IMG/VR virus record: IMGVR_UViG_3300044904_000056
Location: 1 to 64,000 of that record
Length of the DNA: 64,000 nt
From: a virus
Strand: one strand, 5' to 3'
The position numbers were made by a program, and so were the translations under genes. The notes beneath the pieces are model-generated. The model was not told where the DNA came from. It did no database searches and saw only the letters and a list, made by a program, of their open reading frames with translations. This document shows positions 24,373-32,849 of the stretch, in pieces. Position 1 is the stretch's first letter; every line of letters starts with the position of its first letter.

Positions 24373-24565
24373 TCTTTTCCTCCTCTGTTAGGAACTCTTC
24401 TGAATGAAGTTCTTCAAAGCCATAGCTTTTTGGGTCTTGTTTAGGAATCCGAATTATGGTCTTGTCCACACCATGTCGAATTCGGACGTAGTTAGCAACA
24501 GAAGTCTCGGTCACGCTGACTCCACCAGGGACAATTTCACCAGGCCTACGGATTTGTACGTTCAT
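24332..24565 (-). CDS. 77-residue hypothetical protein
   Basis: ATG 24565 overlaps the previous stop (ATGA). It begins NVQIRRPGEIVPGGVSVTET, a beta-type start, and ends in an acidic tail. It overlaps the following gene by 41 nt. Function unknown. Confidence 0.58.
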   Translation of the reverse strand: MNVQIRRPGEIVPGGVSVTETSVANYVRIRHGVDKTIIRIPKQDPKSYGFEELHSEEFLTEEEKNGSQTVDRGEEAN

Positions 24566-25086
24566 TGTATCTCCGGGAAGAAACCTTCAGAGATTCTCTG
24601 CTTGAGTGATTTCTTCTTTCCATTCTTCAGATATCGAGAACTGGTAGACTCGTGAGTCATCAAAGACTTGTAATGCTTTCCGTCTAGCCTGTTCATACTA
24701 CCATCTCCCCCGTTCTCCTGCCCTTGCTTGTTCTGGAAGTTCTTCGGATAGCGGATTGCCCGGTCGTCAATGTATAACTCTGCTGGAGGCTTGACGTTTG
24801 TGACTTGGGCCTTCACTCCTTGCTTCTTCAGCCAGTCAGAGATTTCGTCCTGCATCTTGATAGGACGCGCTGTTAAGACTACCAGCTTGTAGCCTTGCCT
24901 TACAATCTGCTTGGCTAGGTCAATCCCTGGCTTGAGAGGCTCACCAATCTTCGTAATCGGGTCTCCTGTCTCGTGATAAGCGAGTACACCATCGAAGTCC
25001 ATACAGGCGGTGTTCCCTAGCGGCTGCTTAGACTTCTTGAGGAGCTTGTTGATATGGTCTACAACTTGCTGACCTTGAAGAATCAT
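24562..25086 (-). CDS. HAD-superfamily phosphatase-like protein
   Basis: 174 residues from ATG 25086, overlapping the previous stop (ATGA). HAD motif I is MDFDGVLAYHE, motif II is KLVVLTARP, and the late acidic motif is YIDDRAIRYP. These suit a small phosphatase such as the 3'-phosphatase of polynucleotide-kinase-type enzymes or a nucleotidase. The C-terminal 45 residues are basic and Ser-rich. It lies between the two halves of the split terminase gene. The substrate is unknown. Confidence 0.75.
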   Translation of the reverse strand: MILQGQQVVDHINKLLKKSKQPLGNTACMDFDGVLAYHETGDPITKIGEPLKPGIDLAKQIVRQGYKLVVLTARPIKMQDEISDWLKKQGVKAQVTNVKPPAELYIDDRAIRYPKNFQNKQGQENGGDGSMNRLDGKHYKSLMTHESTSSRYLKNGKKKSLKQRISEGFFPEIQ

Positions 25087-25286
25087 ACGCTCCCACCTTT
25101 GTGACAAACGCAAGGGCAAGGACGCGTCAAAGGTTTCCCATCCCGCTTGCAGCCACAGCCTTGGCAAATACTTGCCACAAGAGAGCAGCTGCTGGATTTC
25201 GCAGCAGGCTTCTCGTTGAACTGATAAGGCTGCGTCTCATCTACCTGGGACAAAGGGGAGCGTTTCCTGAATTCGATTACACTCAT
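25083..25286 (-). CDS. Small cysteine-rich protein
   Basis: 67 residues; ATG 25286 overlaps the terminase stop (ATGA). The C-terminal half holds CQGCGCKRD...PCPCVCHKG, a dense Cys/His cluster that can bind one or two zinc ions. Function unknown. Confidence 0.62.
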   Translation of the reverse strand: MSVIEFRKRSPLSQVDETQPYQFNEKPAAKSSSCSLVASICQGCGCKRDGKPLTRPCPCVCHKGGSV

Positions 25287-26488
25287 GCTGCCTCGCTTGT
25301 CTCTGGAATTAAATAAAAATAGCCGTCCTGGTCATTCTGCCAAATCTGCTCTGAATCGAAGAAGCGTAACCAATCAATATTGAATATTGCTCCTTCTTCA
25401 GCGCTAATCTCGTTCTGCTTCTCCCTATCGAACGATACGCTGCCCTGTGCTACTCTATCCATCAGCAGTTCCCGGATTCCCCACCCGAAAATTCTGGGCT
25501 TTCCATCAGGCTCGAATACCAACGCGCCGTCATCGTCAACTGCCTGGCTGCTAGGCCAAAGCACTTCGTAATCATCCGTCAGCAGCTCAACGTCAGTAAT
25601 CGTTTCCTCATACGTGATTTCGTGAAGGCCTCGGACATGTCGGCCACGGTCTGTAACGTAGAGCCAGCCCTGAATCATCTTGTCGGGTGCTGCTGGGTCC
25701 GGTATCATCGGGTACTTGATGACTGCCCGCTCGATGTTCTTCTTCCAGACAGGGGATTTGATGCAAGTGTTGTAGAGGTCCCGGCGATTCTTTCGTGTGC
25801 CCGTCATCCGTATCTTCGTGTAATTCTCACGGAGGTTCCAAATTGTGCCCCAGAACCAGTTTTCAATCGCGTCCATACGCTCGCTGGTCCTAGTATTTTC
25901 ATCGTCAAGGATGTCGTCTAGGTTAATATGGTCGAAGTGCGCCCCAGTGATTGCCCCGAGGACGCCTACCATTTCATAGGTATGGTCCTTCTCCGCCTTG
26001 TCAATGATTGTCCTTTGGCAATCGAATTCTCTCTGAAGCCAGTGGGACTGGTCGCGGATATCCCCAAAATCCTCCTTCAACCAGACGTTAGCATCGATGG
26101 TGCTCTGTGTCTGGCTAGCATATTTGAGTGCTGCCTTATCGGTCTTGGAGACTTGGAGGAATCGCTCCGTTACACTCTCACATTTTCCTCGGACCAGGTT
26201 CGCATAGATTTCATACAGCGGGGCACCATAGGAGAATATCCAGGACTTGCCGTGATCTCGGGGGGCTAACTCTAGAAGGAATTTGACGTTCCAGAGAGCA
26301 ATCCAGTTACGCTGGTGCAGAGGAAGTCTGAACCCAAGATAGTAGAGTAGGAAGAACTCAGGAGATTGCGGCACCAAGGCTCTCCGAAACTCTGGAGAGA
26401 TGTACCGCCGAATCAGCTGTCTGACTCCGTTGATGCCCTTTGCCTGGCTGATTTCGTCAACCAGTTTTTGCTTGTTGTTCTTCTTCAC
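25283..26488 (-). CDS. Terminase large subunit, ATPase part (split)
   Basis: 401 residues, GTG 26488 behind AGGGAG. Residue 70 region FLLELAPRDHGKSWIFSYGA is the Walker A-like motif; FDHINLDDILDDEN is the Walker B with catalytic acid; KIRMTGTRKNRRDLY fits the coupling motif. It stops after DGYFYLIPETSEAA, where a complete TerL would continue into the nuclease, found instead at 23521-24189. It powers DNA packaging through the portal. It overlaps the small terminase by 32 nt. Confidence 0.85.
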   Translation of the reverse strand: MKKNNKQKLVDEISQAKGINGVRQLIRRYISPEFRRALVPQSPEFFLLYYLGFRLPLHQRNWIALWNVKFLLELAPRDHGKSWIFSYGAPLYEIYANLVRGKCESVTERFLQVSKTDKAALKYASQTQSTIDANVWLKEDFGDIRDQSHWLQREFDCQRTIIDKAEKDHTYEMVGVLGAITGAHFDHINLDDILDDENTRTSERMDAIENWFWGTIWNLRENYTKIRMTGTRKNRRDLYNTCIKSPVWKKNIERAVIKYPMIPDPAAPDKMIQGWLYVTDRGRHVRGLHEITYEETITDVELLTDDYEVLWPSSQAVDDDGALVFEPDGKPRIFGWGIRELLMDRVAQGSVSFDREKQNEISAEEGAIFNIDWLRFFDSEQIWQNDQDGYFYLIPETSEAA

Positions 26489-27134
26489 TTGCTCCCTGCG
26501 GTGGAGGAAGTTCCTTCAAGACTTTTACATCAATGATCTTCAGATGTTCTGCCGGGGCCTGTATGCCCTTTGCCTGCCCTAGTAGAGCCTCGATGAAGAG
26601 CTTGGTGGTGTTACTATCGAGGTGATGGGATACATCTATGGCTTCCTGAACCTGAATGGTACTCTTTACGTCCTTCTGGATATCGGTGCTCCGGCGGTAC
26701 TTCCCCCGGCCAGTTAGCAGCTTCTCCGCTGCGTTGTAGGCTAGATATGGGTCGCGGCTGCCTAGCGTTTCTTCTACAACGCGGATGGCCCTGCCTAGGT
26801 TACCGTCTAGCCGCATCTCAGAGTTCTCCCGAATCTTATGAGCATATCTTCGGAAATACTCCCGGAACAAGCGGTGCCCATTCAGCCAGCGATAATAGGT
26901 AGTCTGGCTGACCTTGTATTTCTTGAGGGCTTCTTGAATCGGAGCACCAGCAATAATCGTCTTGATGAGCTTCTTCATCCGAGGCGTTACAGTCTTCCAA
27001 CGCTTAGGCTGTAAGCCCATTGCCAGAATAGCCTTCGCACGCTTGTTGACTGTGAGATGTTGGAGATTCGGAATCGCCATGGGGTATTCCTCATACGTTC
27101 TGGGGAAGCGTTGGATTTTCTTTTCTTTCGACAC
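26457..27134 (-). CDS. Terminase small subunit-like DNA-binding protein
   Basis: 225 residues from GTG 27134 (GAGAGG). A helix-turn-helix (GAPIQEALKKYKVSQTTYYR then WLNGHRLFREYF) at about residues 60-95 is followed by a helical oligomerisation region, as in small terminases that bind pac sites. RFPR lies at residues 9-12. It directly precedes the TerL ATPase gene. A late-type motif stands upstream. Confidence 0.8.
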   Translation of the reverse strand: MSKEKKIQRFPRTYEEYPMAIPNLQHLTVNKRAKAILAMGLQPKRWKTVTPRMKKLIKTIIAGAPIQEALKKYKVSQTTYYRWLNGHRLFREYFRRYAHKIRENSEMRLDGNLGRAIRVVEETLGSRDPYLAYNAAEKLLTGRGKYRRSTDIQKDVKSTIQVQEAIDVSHHLDSNTTKLFIEALLGQAKGIQAPAEHLKIIDVKVLKELPPPQGASEEEQQAKTG

Positions 27135-27138
27135 AGAA

Positions 27139-27157
27139 CCTCTCAGCCTAAGTTACC
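27139..27157 (-). promoter_or_regulatory. Late-type motif GGTAACTTAGGCTGAGAGG
   Basis: It precedes the packaging operon (start 27134). GCCTAA and TTAGGC around it form a 6-bp inverted repeat. It matches the motifs before the portal and other virion genes. Confidence 0.42.
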
Positions 27158-27158
27158 T

Positions 27159-27455
27159 TTAGGCAGAACTAGCAGAGCCAGAACTTTGAGGCTCATCCCT
27201 GTAGAATTTCCGCTGTAGGATATAGGCTGCTGCTGTAAGCTGGCCTATAACGTGGGAGGGCCGCATCGGAATTGCGACGTCACTATCCGCCATCTTTGAA
27301 ATCCATTCAACGTTCAGATTGCCCTTGGAGTCTTCTGTGATTTGGACTCTCAGCTGTGTACTCCGCAAGCCGAATTCCGTTACGGGTTTTGTCGGCTTCT
27401 CCTCCCGTGAGAATCGGACTTCTGGCTTCTTGTCTTCCTTGTTATTCTTTCCCAT
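27159..27455 (-). CDS. Hypothetical protein
   Basis: 98 residues; ATG 27455 was chosen for AGGAG 5 nt upstream. The basic N-terminus (GKNNKEDKKPEVRFSREEKP) is followed by STQLRVQITEDSKGNLNVEW and a helical ITAAAYIL-like part. It ends just before the late-type motif. Function unknown. Confidence 0.6.
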   Translation of the reverse strand: MGKNNKEDKKPEVRFSREEKPTKPVTEFGLRSTQLRVQITEDSKGNLNVEWISKMADSDVAIPMRPSHVIGQLTAAAYILQRKFYRDEPQSSGSASSA

Positions 27456-27493
27456 CGCTCTCCTTTTTGTGGTTCTGGTATCCTTGTTGAAGA

Positions 27494-27733
27494 CTACGGC
27501 AAACTTACGTCCGCTTTCAACGCCGTCACAAGACACTCCAATGAGCAAAAGTCTTCTCCTTGATCCTTCCATCCTACAGAGTGCATATAATTGCTGCCCT
27601 TTGCTCTTGGCCTTTCTAGCCAAACATTCAACTGACCCTTTAGCTGAAGCCAATTTTCGTGTCTTTGCTGCTCTTCGTTCTGAGATTCCTTGCCGCACAC
27701 GTTACAGATTGTTACCGTTTTCTTACTCATCAT
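27494..27733 (-). CDS. Small treble-clef-like zinc protein
   Basis: 79 residues. CNVCGK...FCSLECLVTAL is a two-pair zinc site like that at 13150. ATG 27733 or 27730 overlaps the end of the previous gene. Function unknown, probably nucleic-acid or protein binding. Confidence 0.6.
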   Translation of the reverse strand: MMSKKTVTICNVCGKESQNEEQQRHENWLQLKGQLNVWLERPRAKGSNYMHSVGWKDQGEDFCSLECLVTALKADVSLP

Positions 27734-28271
27734 TCCCCTTCTCTTTCCAAGCGTTGAACAATTCGCTAAAAAACTCCAACTCTACCGTGACCAAAGCACT
27801 GATATCGTGAGTTGCCCGAAGTTCAATCTGCCGCTGAGCTATCTTGTCTTTTGCTTTTCGGAGTGCCTTCTTGGTAAGCTTCCGCTCTAGCTCCGAAGAC
27901 ATCTTGAAATAGGACCCTTTCCGTTTCCGGTATTTTGCAAGGTACAGCTTGACGATTCTGTCCTTGTAGCTCTCTAGGTCCTTCTTCAGCGTTCCCCGGC
28001 GGGTGATCTTGGATGAAAATATGAGATGCTTGCCCTTCTGACAGTATTTCGTCTTGGCTTCAGCGAAGAATGCGTGAATGTTCAGCGTGCCCTTGCGCTT
28101 CTTGCATTCTATAGCGACTTGGCGAACTTTAGGATATCGCGTCCGGACCTTCTTGGGAAAGAGAACATCGTCAGCCTCTTTGCCATAGTTCTCCGTGGTG
28201 CGGAATCGGCGCTTGCCTCCTAGGGCTTCTGCTACCAATTTTTCAAACCCTTTCCAATCTGACTTGTTCAC
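27723..28271 (-). CDS. PD-(D/E)xK nuclease-like protein
   Basis: 182 residues from GTG 28271, behind GGTGG and overlapping the previous stop (GTGA). GFEKLVAEALGGKRRFRTTE, then YGKEADDVLFP and VAIECKKRKGTLNI give the order E...D...ExK of the restriction-like fold, as in phage Holliday-junction resolvases or HJR-like nucleases. The C-terminal half is helical and basic. It could resolve branched DNA before packaging; substrate not shown. Confidence 0.72.
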   Translation of the reverse strand: MNKSDWKGFEKLVAEALGGKRRFRTTENYGKEADDVLFPKKVRTRYPKVRQVAIECKKRKGTLNIHAFFAEAKTKYCQKGKHLIFSSKITRRGTLKKDLESYKDRIVKLYLAKYRKRKGSYFKMSSELERKLTKKALRKAKDKIAQRQIELRATHDISALVTVELEFFSELFNAWKEKGNDE

Positions 28272-28672
28272 AACGTCCACCGAGTGCGGCGTTTCACTTT
28301 GATCTTTCCCTTTGGGCTGAGTTTCCCTACATTCTGGTCCGCCTCGCGTAGCTTCTTGTTCTGTCTAACCCGCTTCCGCATAGCATGGTAGATTTTCCGA
28401 ACTTCTGCTCGGTCAATATCGTACTGCTCAGCAAGAGCCTTCCCCAGCCGTCTCGATTCGGCTGCGCTCCTGGATTTGATAAGAGTTTCGTACACAGCAC
28501 AATCACGCATTGCCTCTTCAATCTTAACTGTGCTAGGAATCTGCAGCGTAGTCCCTGCAAAGACTTGCAAGAGCTTTTCTGTGTTGCTGCTCCCAAACAT
28601 CTTGAAGAATTCATTGATCAAGGTGTTGGGGTAGAACAGCATCAACTTCGTGACGTTGAATGGCTTCTGCAT
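28268..28672 (-). CDS. Mor-like HTH DNA-binding protein
   Basis: 134 residues, ATG 28672. Residues 18-50 (LINEFFKMFGSSNTEKLLQV then FAGTTLQIPS) resemble the N-terminal dimerisation part of Mor/C-type activators, and LGKALAEQYDIDRAEVRKIY is a helix-turn-helix. The tail is basic. It overlaps the sigma-like gene upstream by 62 nt, which links the two in expression. Likely a transcription regulator. Confidence 0.62.
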   Translation of the reverse strand: MQKPFNVTKLMLFYPNTLINEFFKMFGSSNTEKLLQVFAGTTLQIPSTVKIEEAMRDCAVYETLIKSRSAAESRRLGKALAEQYDIDRAEVRKIYHAMRKRVRQNKKLREADQNVGKLSPKGKIKVKRRTRWTL

Positions 28673-29327
28673 TGTCCTTTGCCTGAAGAAGTTTCTTTCT
28701 GGTTACTACTAGCGTGTAGTCAATGTAGCCTTGAATGTCTCTCCGGTTGAGCCCTAGCATCCGTAACTCTCTTAGAACCTGAGTGCGCTTGTAGAACAGT
28801 TCACCGCTTGCTATTGACCTTCGGATGATACGGAGAGCTTTCGTATGCAATCTTTTTCTAGCGACTACAAAACCATTCGAGGCGAAAGCTATCGCCAGCG
28901 ATTTACTGATGGAGTTCAATATCAGCTGGTTCTCTGGGCTCTGGAATATGTTCTGCGGCTGCGACTCTGCCTCGTGGAGGACATCTTCATCAGTGGAGAG
29001 GCTCAGGTTTGTCTTGGACAGATATTCATTCTTGGATATCGCAAGATTTGAGATTACCGTCCATATAAATGCGAAAGCGTTGCTCCTTCCCGGCTGATAC
29101 TTGGGAAGAGCTTTGATAAGTTTCAGTGCCATTTCCTGGCGGAGGTCATTTTGCAAATCGGGCTGGCTGAAAAGATACCGCTTCTTAGCAATCACAGCAT
29201 CAATCAGAGGGAGAGAGCGCCTAACGATTTTGTTACGCAAATGCAGGTCCTTGGTATTCCTAGCATATCTATCAAGAAGGGCAGTCATCGCGGCATTGTT
29301 GAATCCCCACCGCCTGCGTTTGCTCAC
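28611..29327 (-). CDS. Sigma-70-like RNA polymerase factor
   Basis: 238 residues from GTG 29327, overlapping the SbcC stop (GTGA). Residues 55-110 (FSQPDLQNDLRQEMALKLIK, then a Tyr-Gln-Pro turn and AFAFIWTVISNLAISKNE) match sigma region 2.1-2.2, the core-binding part. The C-terminus has helical DNA-binding-like segments but no clear region 4. It may redirect host RNA polymerase to middle or late phage promoters, like T4 gp55-type factors. Confidence 0.74.
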   Translation of the reverse strand: MSKRRRWGFNNAAMTALLDRYARNTKDLHLRNKIVRRSLPLIDAVIAKKRYLFSQPDLQNDLRQEMALKLIKALPKYQPGRSNAFAFIWTVISNLAISKNEYLSKTNLSLSTDEDVLHEAESQPQNIFQSPENQLILNSISKSLAIAFASNGFVVARKRLHTKALRIIRRSIASGELFYKRTQVLRELRMLGLNRRDIQGYIDYTLVVTRKKLLQAKDNAEAIQRHEVDAVLPQHLDQ

Positions 29328-31063
29328 GGGCTGAACTCCACTCTTGAAGCCTTATGTTCTTTGATAACAGTCCAAGTCTTAGCTAGCTGGCTTTTCAACC
29401 CACGTTCGTGCGTAACAATGAATACGCTCCCCCGTTGTTCCTGAAGGATACTCAATGCCCGCTCCCTGCCTCCAGCGTCCAGATGGTCGAGCATTTCGTC
29501 AACGAACAGGATGTTAGAAGCCCTCGCAAGCCAGGAGAAAACAAGCAGCACGCAAAGGTCAGCTCTCCGTCTACCTCCTGAAGACTCCCCAATATAGCTG
29601 CTAGCACCAGATGGGCTATTGTACTGAAGGTTGAGTAATTCTCGTTCCTCTCCAGTTTTGGTTTCCTGCGTTGCACTGAGCTGGATTGTCGTCCCATCTC
29701 CAAATATCTCCCTTGAATAGCCTGCGAGCTTGTGGTTGAGAGTTGGGAGGATTTCCCTGATGATGAGCGCCTTGACTCCCCTGGGACCAAACCCTTCCTC
29801 CCAGAAGCGATAGTCTTTCACCCACTGCTCTAGCCGGGATTGCTGCTGTTCAAGGACAAGGAGTCTGGAGAGACTTTTAGAGTAGCTTGTTGCGAGGAGG
29901 TCATGCTGAATAGAAAAGGGAGCGTTACTATTCCCAGATTCCGCCAAACGTGTTTCCAGCCCTTTGAGTAACGACTCCCTTTCTTGGATTTTTCTAAAGT
30001 ATCCCTTTTGTTTTTCTTGTAGGCGCTTTAGTCTGCTGCGCCCATAGGCTACCTCCTCTTCAAGCTGTCTTGCAGCCAGTTTCGCTTTCGAGAGGCGAGT
30101 CTTCCATTGCTGCCTTTCGGACACGACGTGTTTACGGAATGCCTGAACGGAATCTTCGCCTATCTGCTGACCACAAGCAGTACATCTTCGCCCAATCAAC
30201 CTCTGCCGGCTATGGAGTTGTGCCTTCAGCTGGGCTAAAGTCTCACGGCACAAAGAGATTTCCGCCACGCCTTGTCCCAATTGGACAGACTTCTCCTGTA
30301 CCTGCTGCTCTAACTTCCCCAGCTTACTTGCAGGCACTTTCTCCGGTAGGGAGAGGTGACGGAGCCTTCTCCTAAGTTTACCGATTTGCTCTTTCTCTGT
30401 AAGCTTTTGTTCCCTGACTCTATGGGTTAGGAATTCAAGGTTGGATTTCGTGCCTTTGATAAGGCCCGAAAGGTCACGCTGCTCTAATTGTGCAGCCACC
30501 AGGCTTTTCTCTGCAACAACTCTCCTATCCTTTGCTCTTTCAAGGGCAGAATCGAATTGCTCGAATCGGAGAAACGAGTCAAGGATTCTCTTGCGCTCTG
30601 AATCCGTAAGGAGAGCAAAAGGCTTGCGTCCACCTTCATAACCTCCAAAGACGGTACTGGAGATGAAGCCGGAGAAGTCAACGCCCAATGCAGCTTCCAC
30701 AGCCTGCTGCGTATCTGCCTCATGACGGTACGCCAGCGGCTTTCCTTCGCGGAACAAAAACAACTTATTGGAATGTTTATGGTGTCTACGGTATCGTCGC
30801 ACCACCCAGGCCACTTTCTGCACTCGGAAGCGAACCTCCACGCGGCAATCTTTCTTGCCAGAAAAGCGATAAACGACTTGATCATGTTTAAGACCACGGA
30901 GTGTCCTCCCGTAAAGGCACCAGCTAAGTGCCTCTACCAAAGTTGACTTCCCTACCATGTTGGGCCCTTCAATGCGAACGACTCCCTGCCTATCAAGAGG
31001 GATGCGTTGCCTGCTCTTGTAAGACATGAAATTTGCTAGAATCAAATCTAGGAACCTCACCAT
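29324..31063 (-). CDS. SbcC/gp46-like recombination nuclease ATPase subunit
   Basis: 579 residues from ATG 31063 (TGATG overlap). Walker A is EGPNMVGKSTLVEALSW; a coiled coil with the zinc-hook CTACGQQ lies in the middle; the ABC signature is YIGESSGGRRRADL; Walker B is NILFVDEMLDHLD; and the His switch is VFIVTHE. With the SbcD-like protein at 31315-32343 it forms an Mre11-Rad50-type complex that processes DNA ends for recombination-dependent replication. The coiled coil is short compared with bacterial SbcC, as usual for phages. Confidence 0.92.
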   Translation of the reverse strand: MVRFLDLILANFMSYKSRQRIPLDRQGVVRIEGPNMVGKSTLVEALSWCLYGRTLRGLKHDQVVYRFSGKKDCRVEVRFRVQKVAWVVRRYRRHHKHSNKLFLFREGKPLAYRHEADTQQAVEAALGVDFSGFISSTVFGGYEGGRKPFALLTDSERKRILDSFLRFEQFDSALERAKDRRVVAEKSLVAAQLEQRDLSGLIKGTKSNLEFLTHRVREQKLTEKEQIGKLRRRLRHLSLPEKVPASKLGKLEQQVQEKSVQLGQGVAEISLCRETLAQLKAQLHSRQRLIGRRCTACGQQIGEDSVQAFRKHVVSERQQWKTRLSKAKLAARQLEEEVAYGRSRLKRLQEKQKGYFRKIQERESLLKGLETRLAESGNSNAPFSIQHDLLATSYSKSLSRLLVLEQQQSRLEQWVKDYRFWEEGFGPRGVKALIIREILPTLNHKLAGYSREIFGDGTTIQLSATQETKTGEERELLNLQYNSPSGASSYIGESSGGRRRADLCVLLVFSWLARASNILFVDEMLDHLDAGGRERALSILQEQRGSVFIVTHERGLKSQLAKTWTVIKEHKASRVEFSP

Positions 31064-31314
31064 CAAGTTTCCTTCTGGCTTCTCCTAGTTGTACTGTCTA
31101 CCACTTTAGGATATTGGTAGAATGTTTCCCCAAACTGGGCAAAGAATTGCTCTTCAGTAAGAGGCTCCCAGTCCTTGCAAAGAGCGCATATGCGTGAGGG
31201 TTTTCTCTCATCACTCCAAGTATGGAGTACAGCAAGACAAGGCCTCCAAATGTGCTTACAGATTTGGGTTTGTGGGGAGAAAAAATTCTTGAGGCGTTTT
31301 AAGAATGATTTCAT
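31063..31314 (-). CDS. Small protein between SbcD- and SbcC-like genes
   Basis: 83 residues starting directly at the SbcD stop (TAGATG). It has four cysteines (ICKHIWRPC...RICALCK) and a basic N-terminus. Its position suggests an accessory of the nuclease complex; no family recognised. Confidence 0.6.
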   Translation of the reverse strand: MKSFLKRLKNFFSPQTQICKHIWRPCLAVLHTWSDERKPSRICALCKDWEPLTEEQFFAQFGETFYQYPKVVDSTTRRSQKET

Positions 31315-32343
31315 CTAGACATCTCCTTCATACAGCCTTAGCCCTAGCTTGCGTGTTTGAGTTCGGCAATTCTTTCGTTTAGCATATCGCTGTATTGCTC
31401 GGAGGGGGTTGAAGGCCAGAGAGCTTGTAGATATTTCACCAGACTCATCCTCTCGTCTAGCTTCAAGTTTGAATCGGATGCCCAAAGATTTCGCAGCCGC
31501 TTCAATATATGCCTGTCGGCTAGAACTTCCCGTTGAAATTTGGACTGAATAGTAGTCATTTTCGTGCTCCTTAGTTTTCTCTTTCAACTGCTCAACGCTC
31601 GAAACCTTGATCCTGTGGAACTGAGGGAGCCCAGTGTGCACTTTTTTGAGACCTTTGTCAGATACTATCCAGATTCCCGGATGGTGGATTTCTCCAAAAG
31701 AGTGCTGTAAAGGACTCCCTAGATATAAAACGCCCTTTGCGAGAAACTGAGAATGGTGGTAGTCGCTGAGTAGGACTAGGCGGAATTCCCGGTAGCGGAG
31801 GTCCCGGAGCTTGATAGGATTCCTAACGAGATAGCCTTTGGGCCCTGTCTTTGCTCCCTGCACTCCGCAATGAGCAACCAGACAGTACTCTTTAGAGGCT
31901 TGGAGGGATTTGATGGTCTCTTTGAATCGCTCCGGGGAAGACATCCAAGGTACGACCCAGACGCAGCCCCAGACCAGCGCAGGCTTCTCTATCACCCTGG
32001 CTATCTTCCGGAATGGGGTGAGAGAGTGGCAGAGCTTACCGTCTAGTTCTGCATAGACATCGTGGTTCCCGAGGTTGATGACGATTTCCAGACCCGCGTC
32101 GTATAGCATCTCCAGCTTCCGGTAGAGAGCATTGTACGTCTCAACTTCAATCCACCCACTGTCCTCTAGAATATCCCCGTTCAGGAGGATTCTCTTGATC
32201 TGATGCTCTCTCGCTGTTTTGAGGATGGTGTCAAACACCTTGAGGCAATTATAGAGGCGTGAGTTCATCCCGTCCTTGCGAGTGTAGGAAAATTGCTGCC
32301 AGCTCTTTACCTGAAGATCACCCGTAGCTACAAAAGGTTCCAC
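31315..32343 (-). CDS. SbcD/gp47-like metallophosphoesterase nuclease subunit
   Basis: 342 residues, GTG 32343. Calcineurin-like motifs: TGDLQVKSW (Asp, with Gln at the usual His), NGDILEDSGWIE, NLGNHDVY, LVAHCGVQG and LLSDYHHSQF. It pairs with the SbcC-like ATPase to give 3'-5' exo- and endonuclease activity at DNA ends. The DLQ variant is common in phage phosphoesterases. It contributes 5' end processing for UvsX-dependent recombination. Confidence 0.88.
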   Translation of the reverse strand: MEPFVATGDLQVKSWQQFSYTRKDGMNSRLYNCLKVFDTILKTAREHQIKRILLNGDILEDSGWIEVETYNALYRKLEMLYDAGLEIVINLGNHDVYAELDGKLCHSLTPFRKIARVIEKPALVWGCVWVVPWMSSPERFKETIKSLQASKEYCLVAHCGVQGAKTGPKGYLVRNPIKLRDLRYREFRLVLLSDYHHSQFLAKGVLYLGSPLQHSFGEIHHPGIWIVSDKGLKKVHTGLPQFHRIKVSSVEQLKEKTKEHENDYYSVQISTGSSSRQAYIEAAAKSLGIRFKLEARREDESGEISTSSLAFNPLRAIQRYAKRKNCRTQTRKLGLRLYEGDV

Positions 32344-32588
32344 TAAGCGTTGCCCTCAATTTGAAATTCTGATGTGAATTCGAGTATCTCAACAGGTATC
32401 GGTTTCGCCTGGTCCTTCGCATGGACACACAGAGCCTTAAATTCTTCCACCGTGCCTGCCCTGCGATATCGCAGCAGGGCTATCGTCGCAGGAAGCACCC
32501 ATAGCTCTAGGCCGATTGCAATTTGTGGGAACTTGAAACGCCCGTCATCTGTCTCGTTCTTGCTGACTCTACACTTTTGCAAAATCAC
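32343..32588 (-). CDS. Small hypothetical protein
   Basis: 81 residues from GTG 32588. Two strands and a helix (FPQIAIGLELWVLPATIALL; GTVEEFKALCVHAKD). It overlaps both neighbours' stop or start by a few bases, as expected for one operon with the SbcD-like gene. Function unknown. Confidence 0.58.
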   Translation of the reverse strand: MILQKCRVSKNETDDGRFKFPQIAIGLELWVLPATIALLRYRRAGTVEEFKALCVHAKDQAKPIPVEILEFTSEFQIEGNA

Positions 32589-32849
32589 TTAGACGCTCCC
32601 CACATCCGTAGTGTCTGTCTCCATACCAATCTCATAAGGCACTAGTGTTTCGTACACCTTTGTTGTTCGAGCCTTGTTGCAACCCCGACAGCGGTAATGA
32701 TGCCGGCTACCAACATACATCTTTTGAGCCGGAGCAAAGCTAGTCGCAGGTTTGATGTAGGACACCCACTCAATCTTTATTTCCACATCATCGTGGTTGA
32801 AACAATGCAGCAATCGTTCCCAAAATGTCATCTCTTCCCAAGGTTTCAT
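32589..32849 (-). CDS. Small hypothetical protein
   Basis: 86 residues; ATG 32849 overlaps the previous stop (ATGA). It contains HHYRCRGCNKARTTKVY, a Cys-x2-Cys with adjacent His residues, possibly a half zinc finger. Function unknown. Confidence 0.6.
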   Translation of the reverse strand: MKPWEEMTFWERLLHCFNHDDVEIKIEWVSYIKPATSFAPAQKMYVGSRHHYRCRGCNKARTTKVYETLVPYEIGMETDTTDVGSV

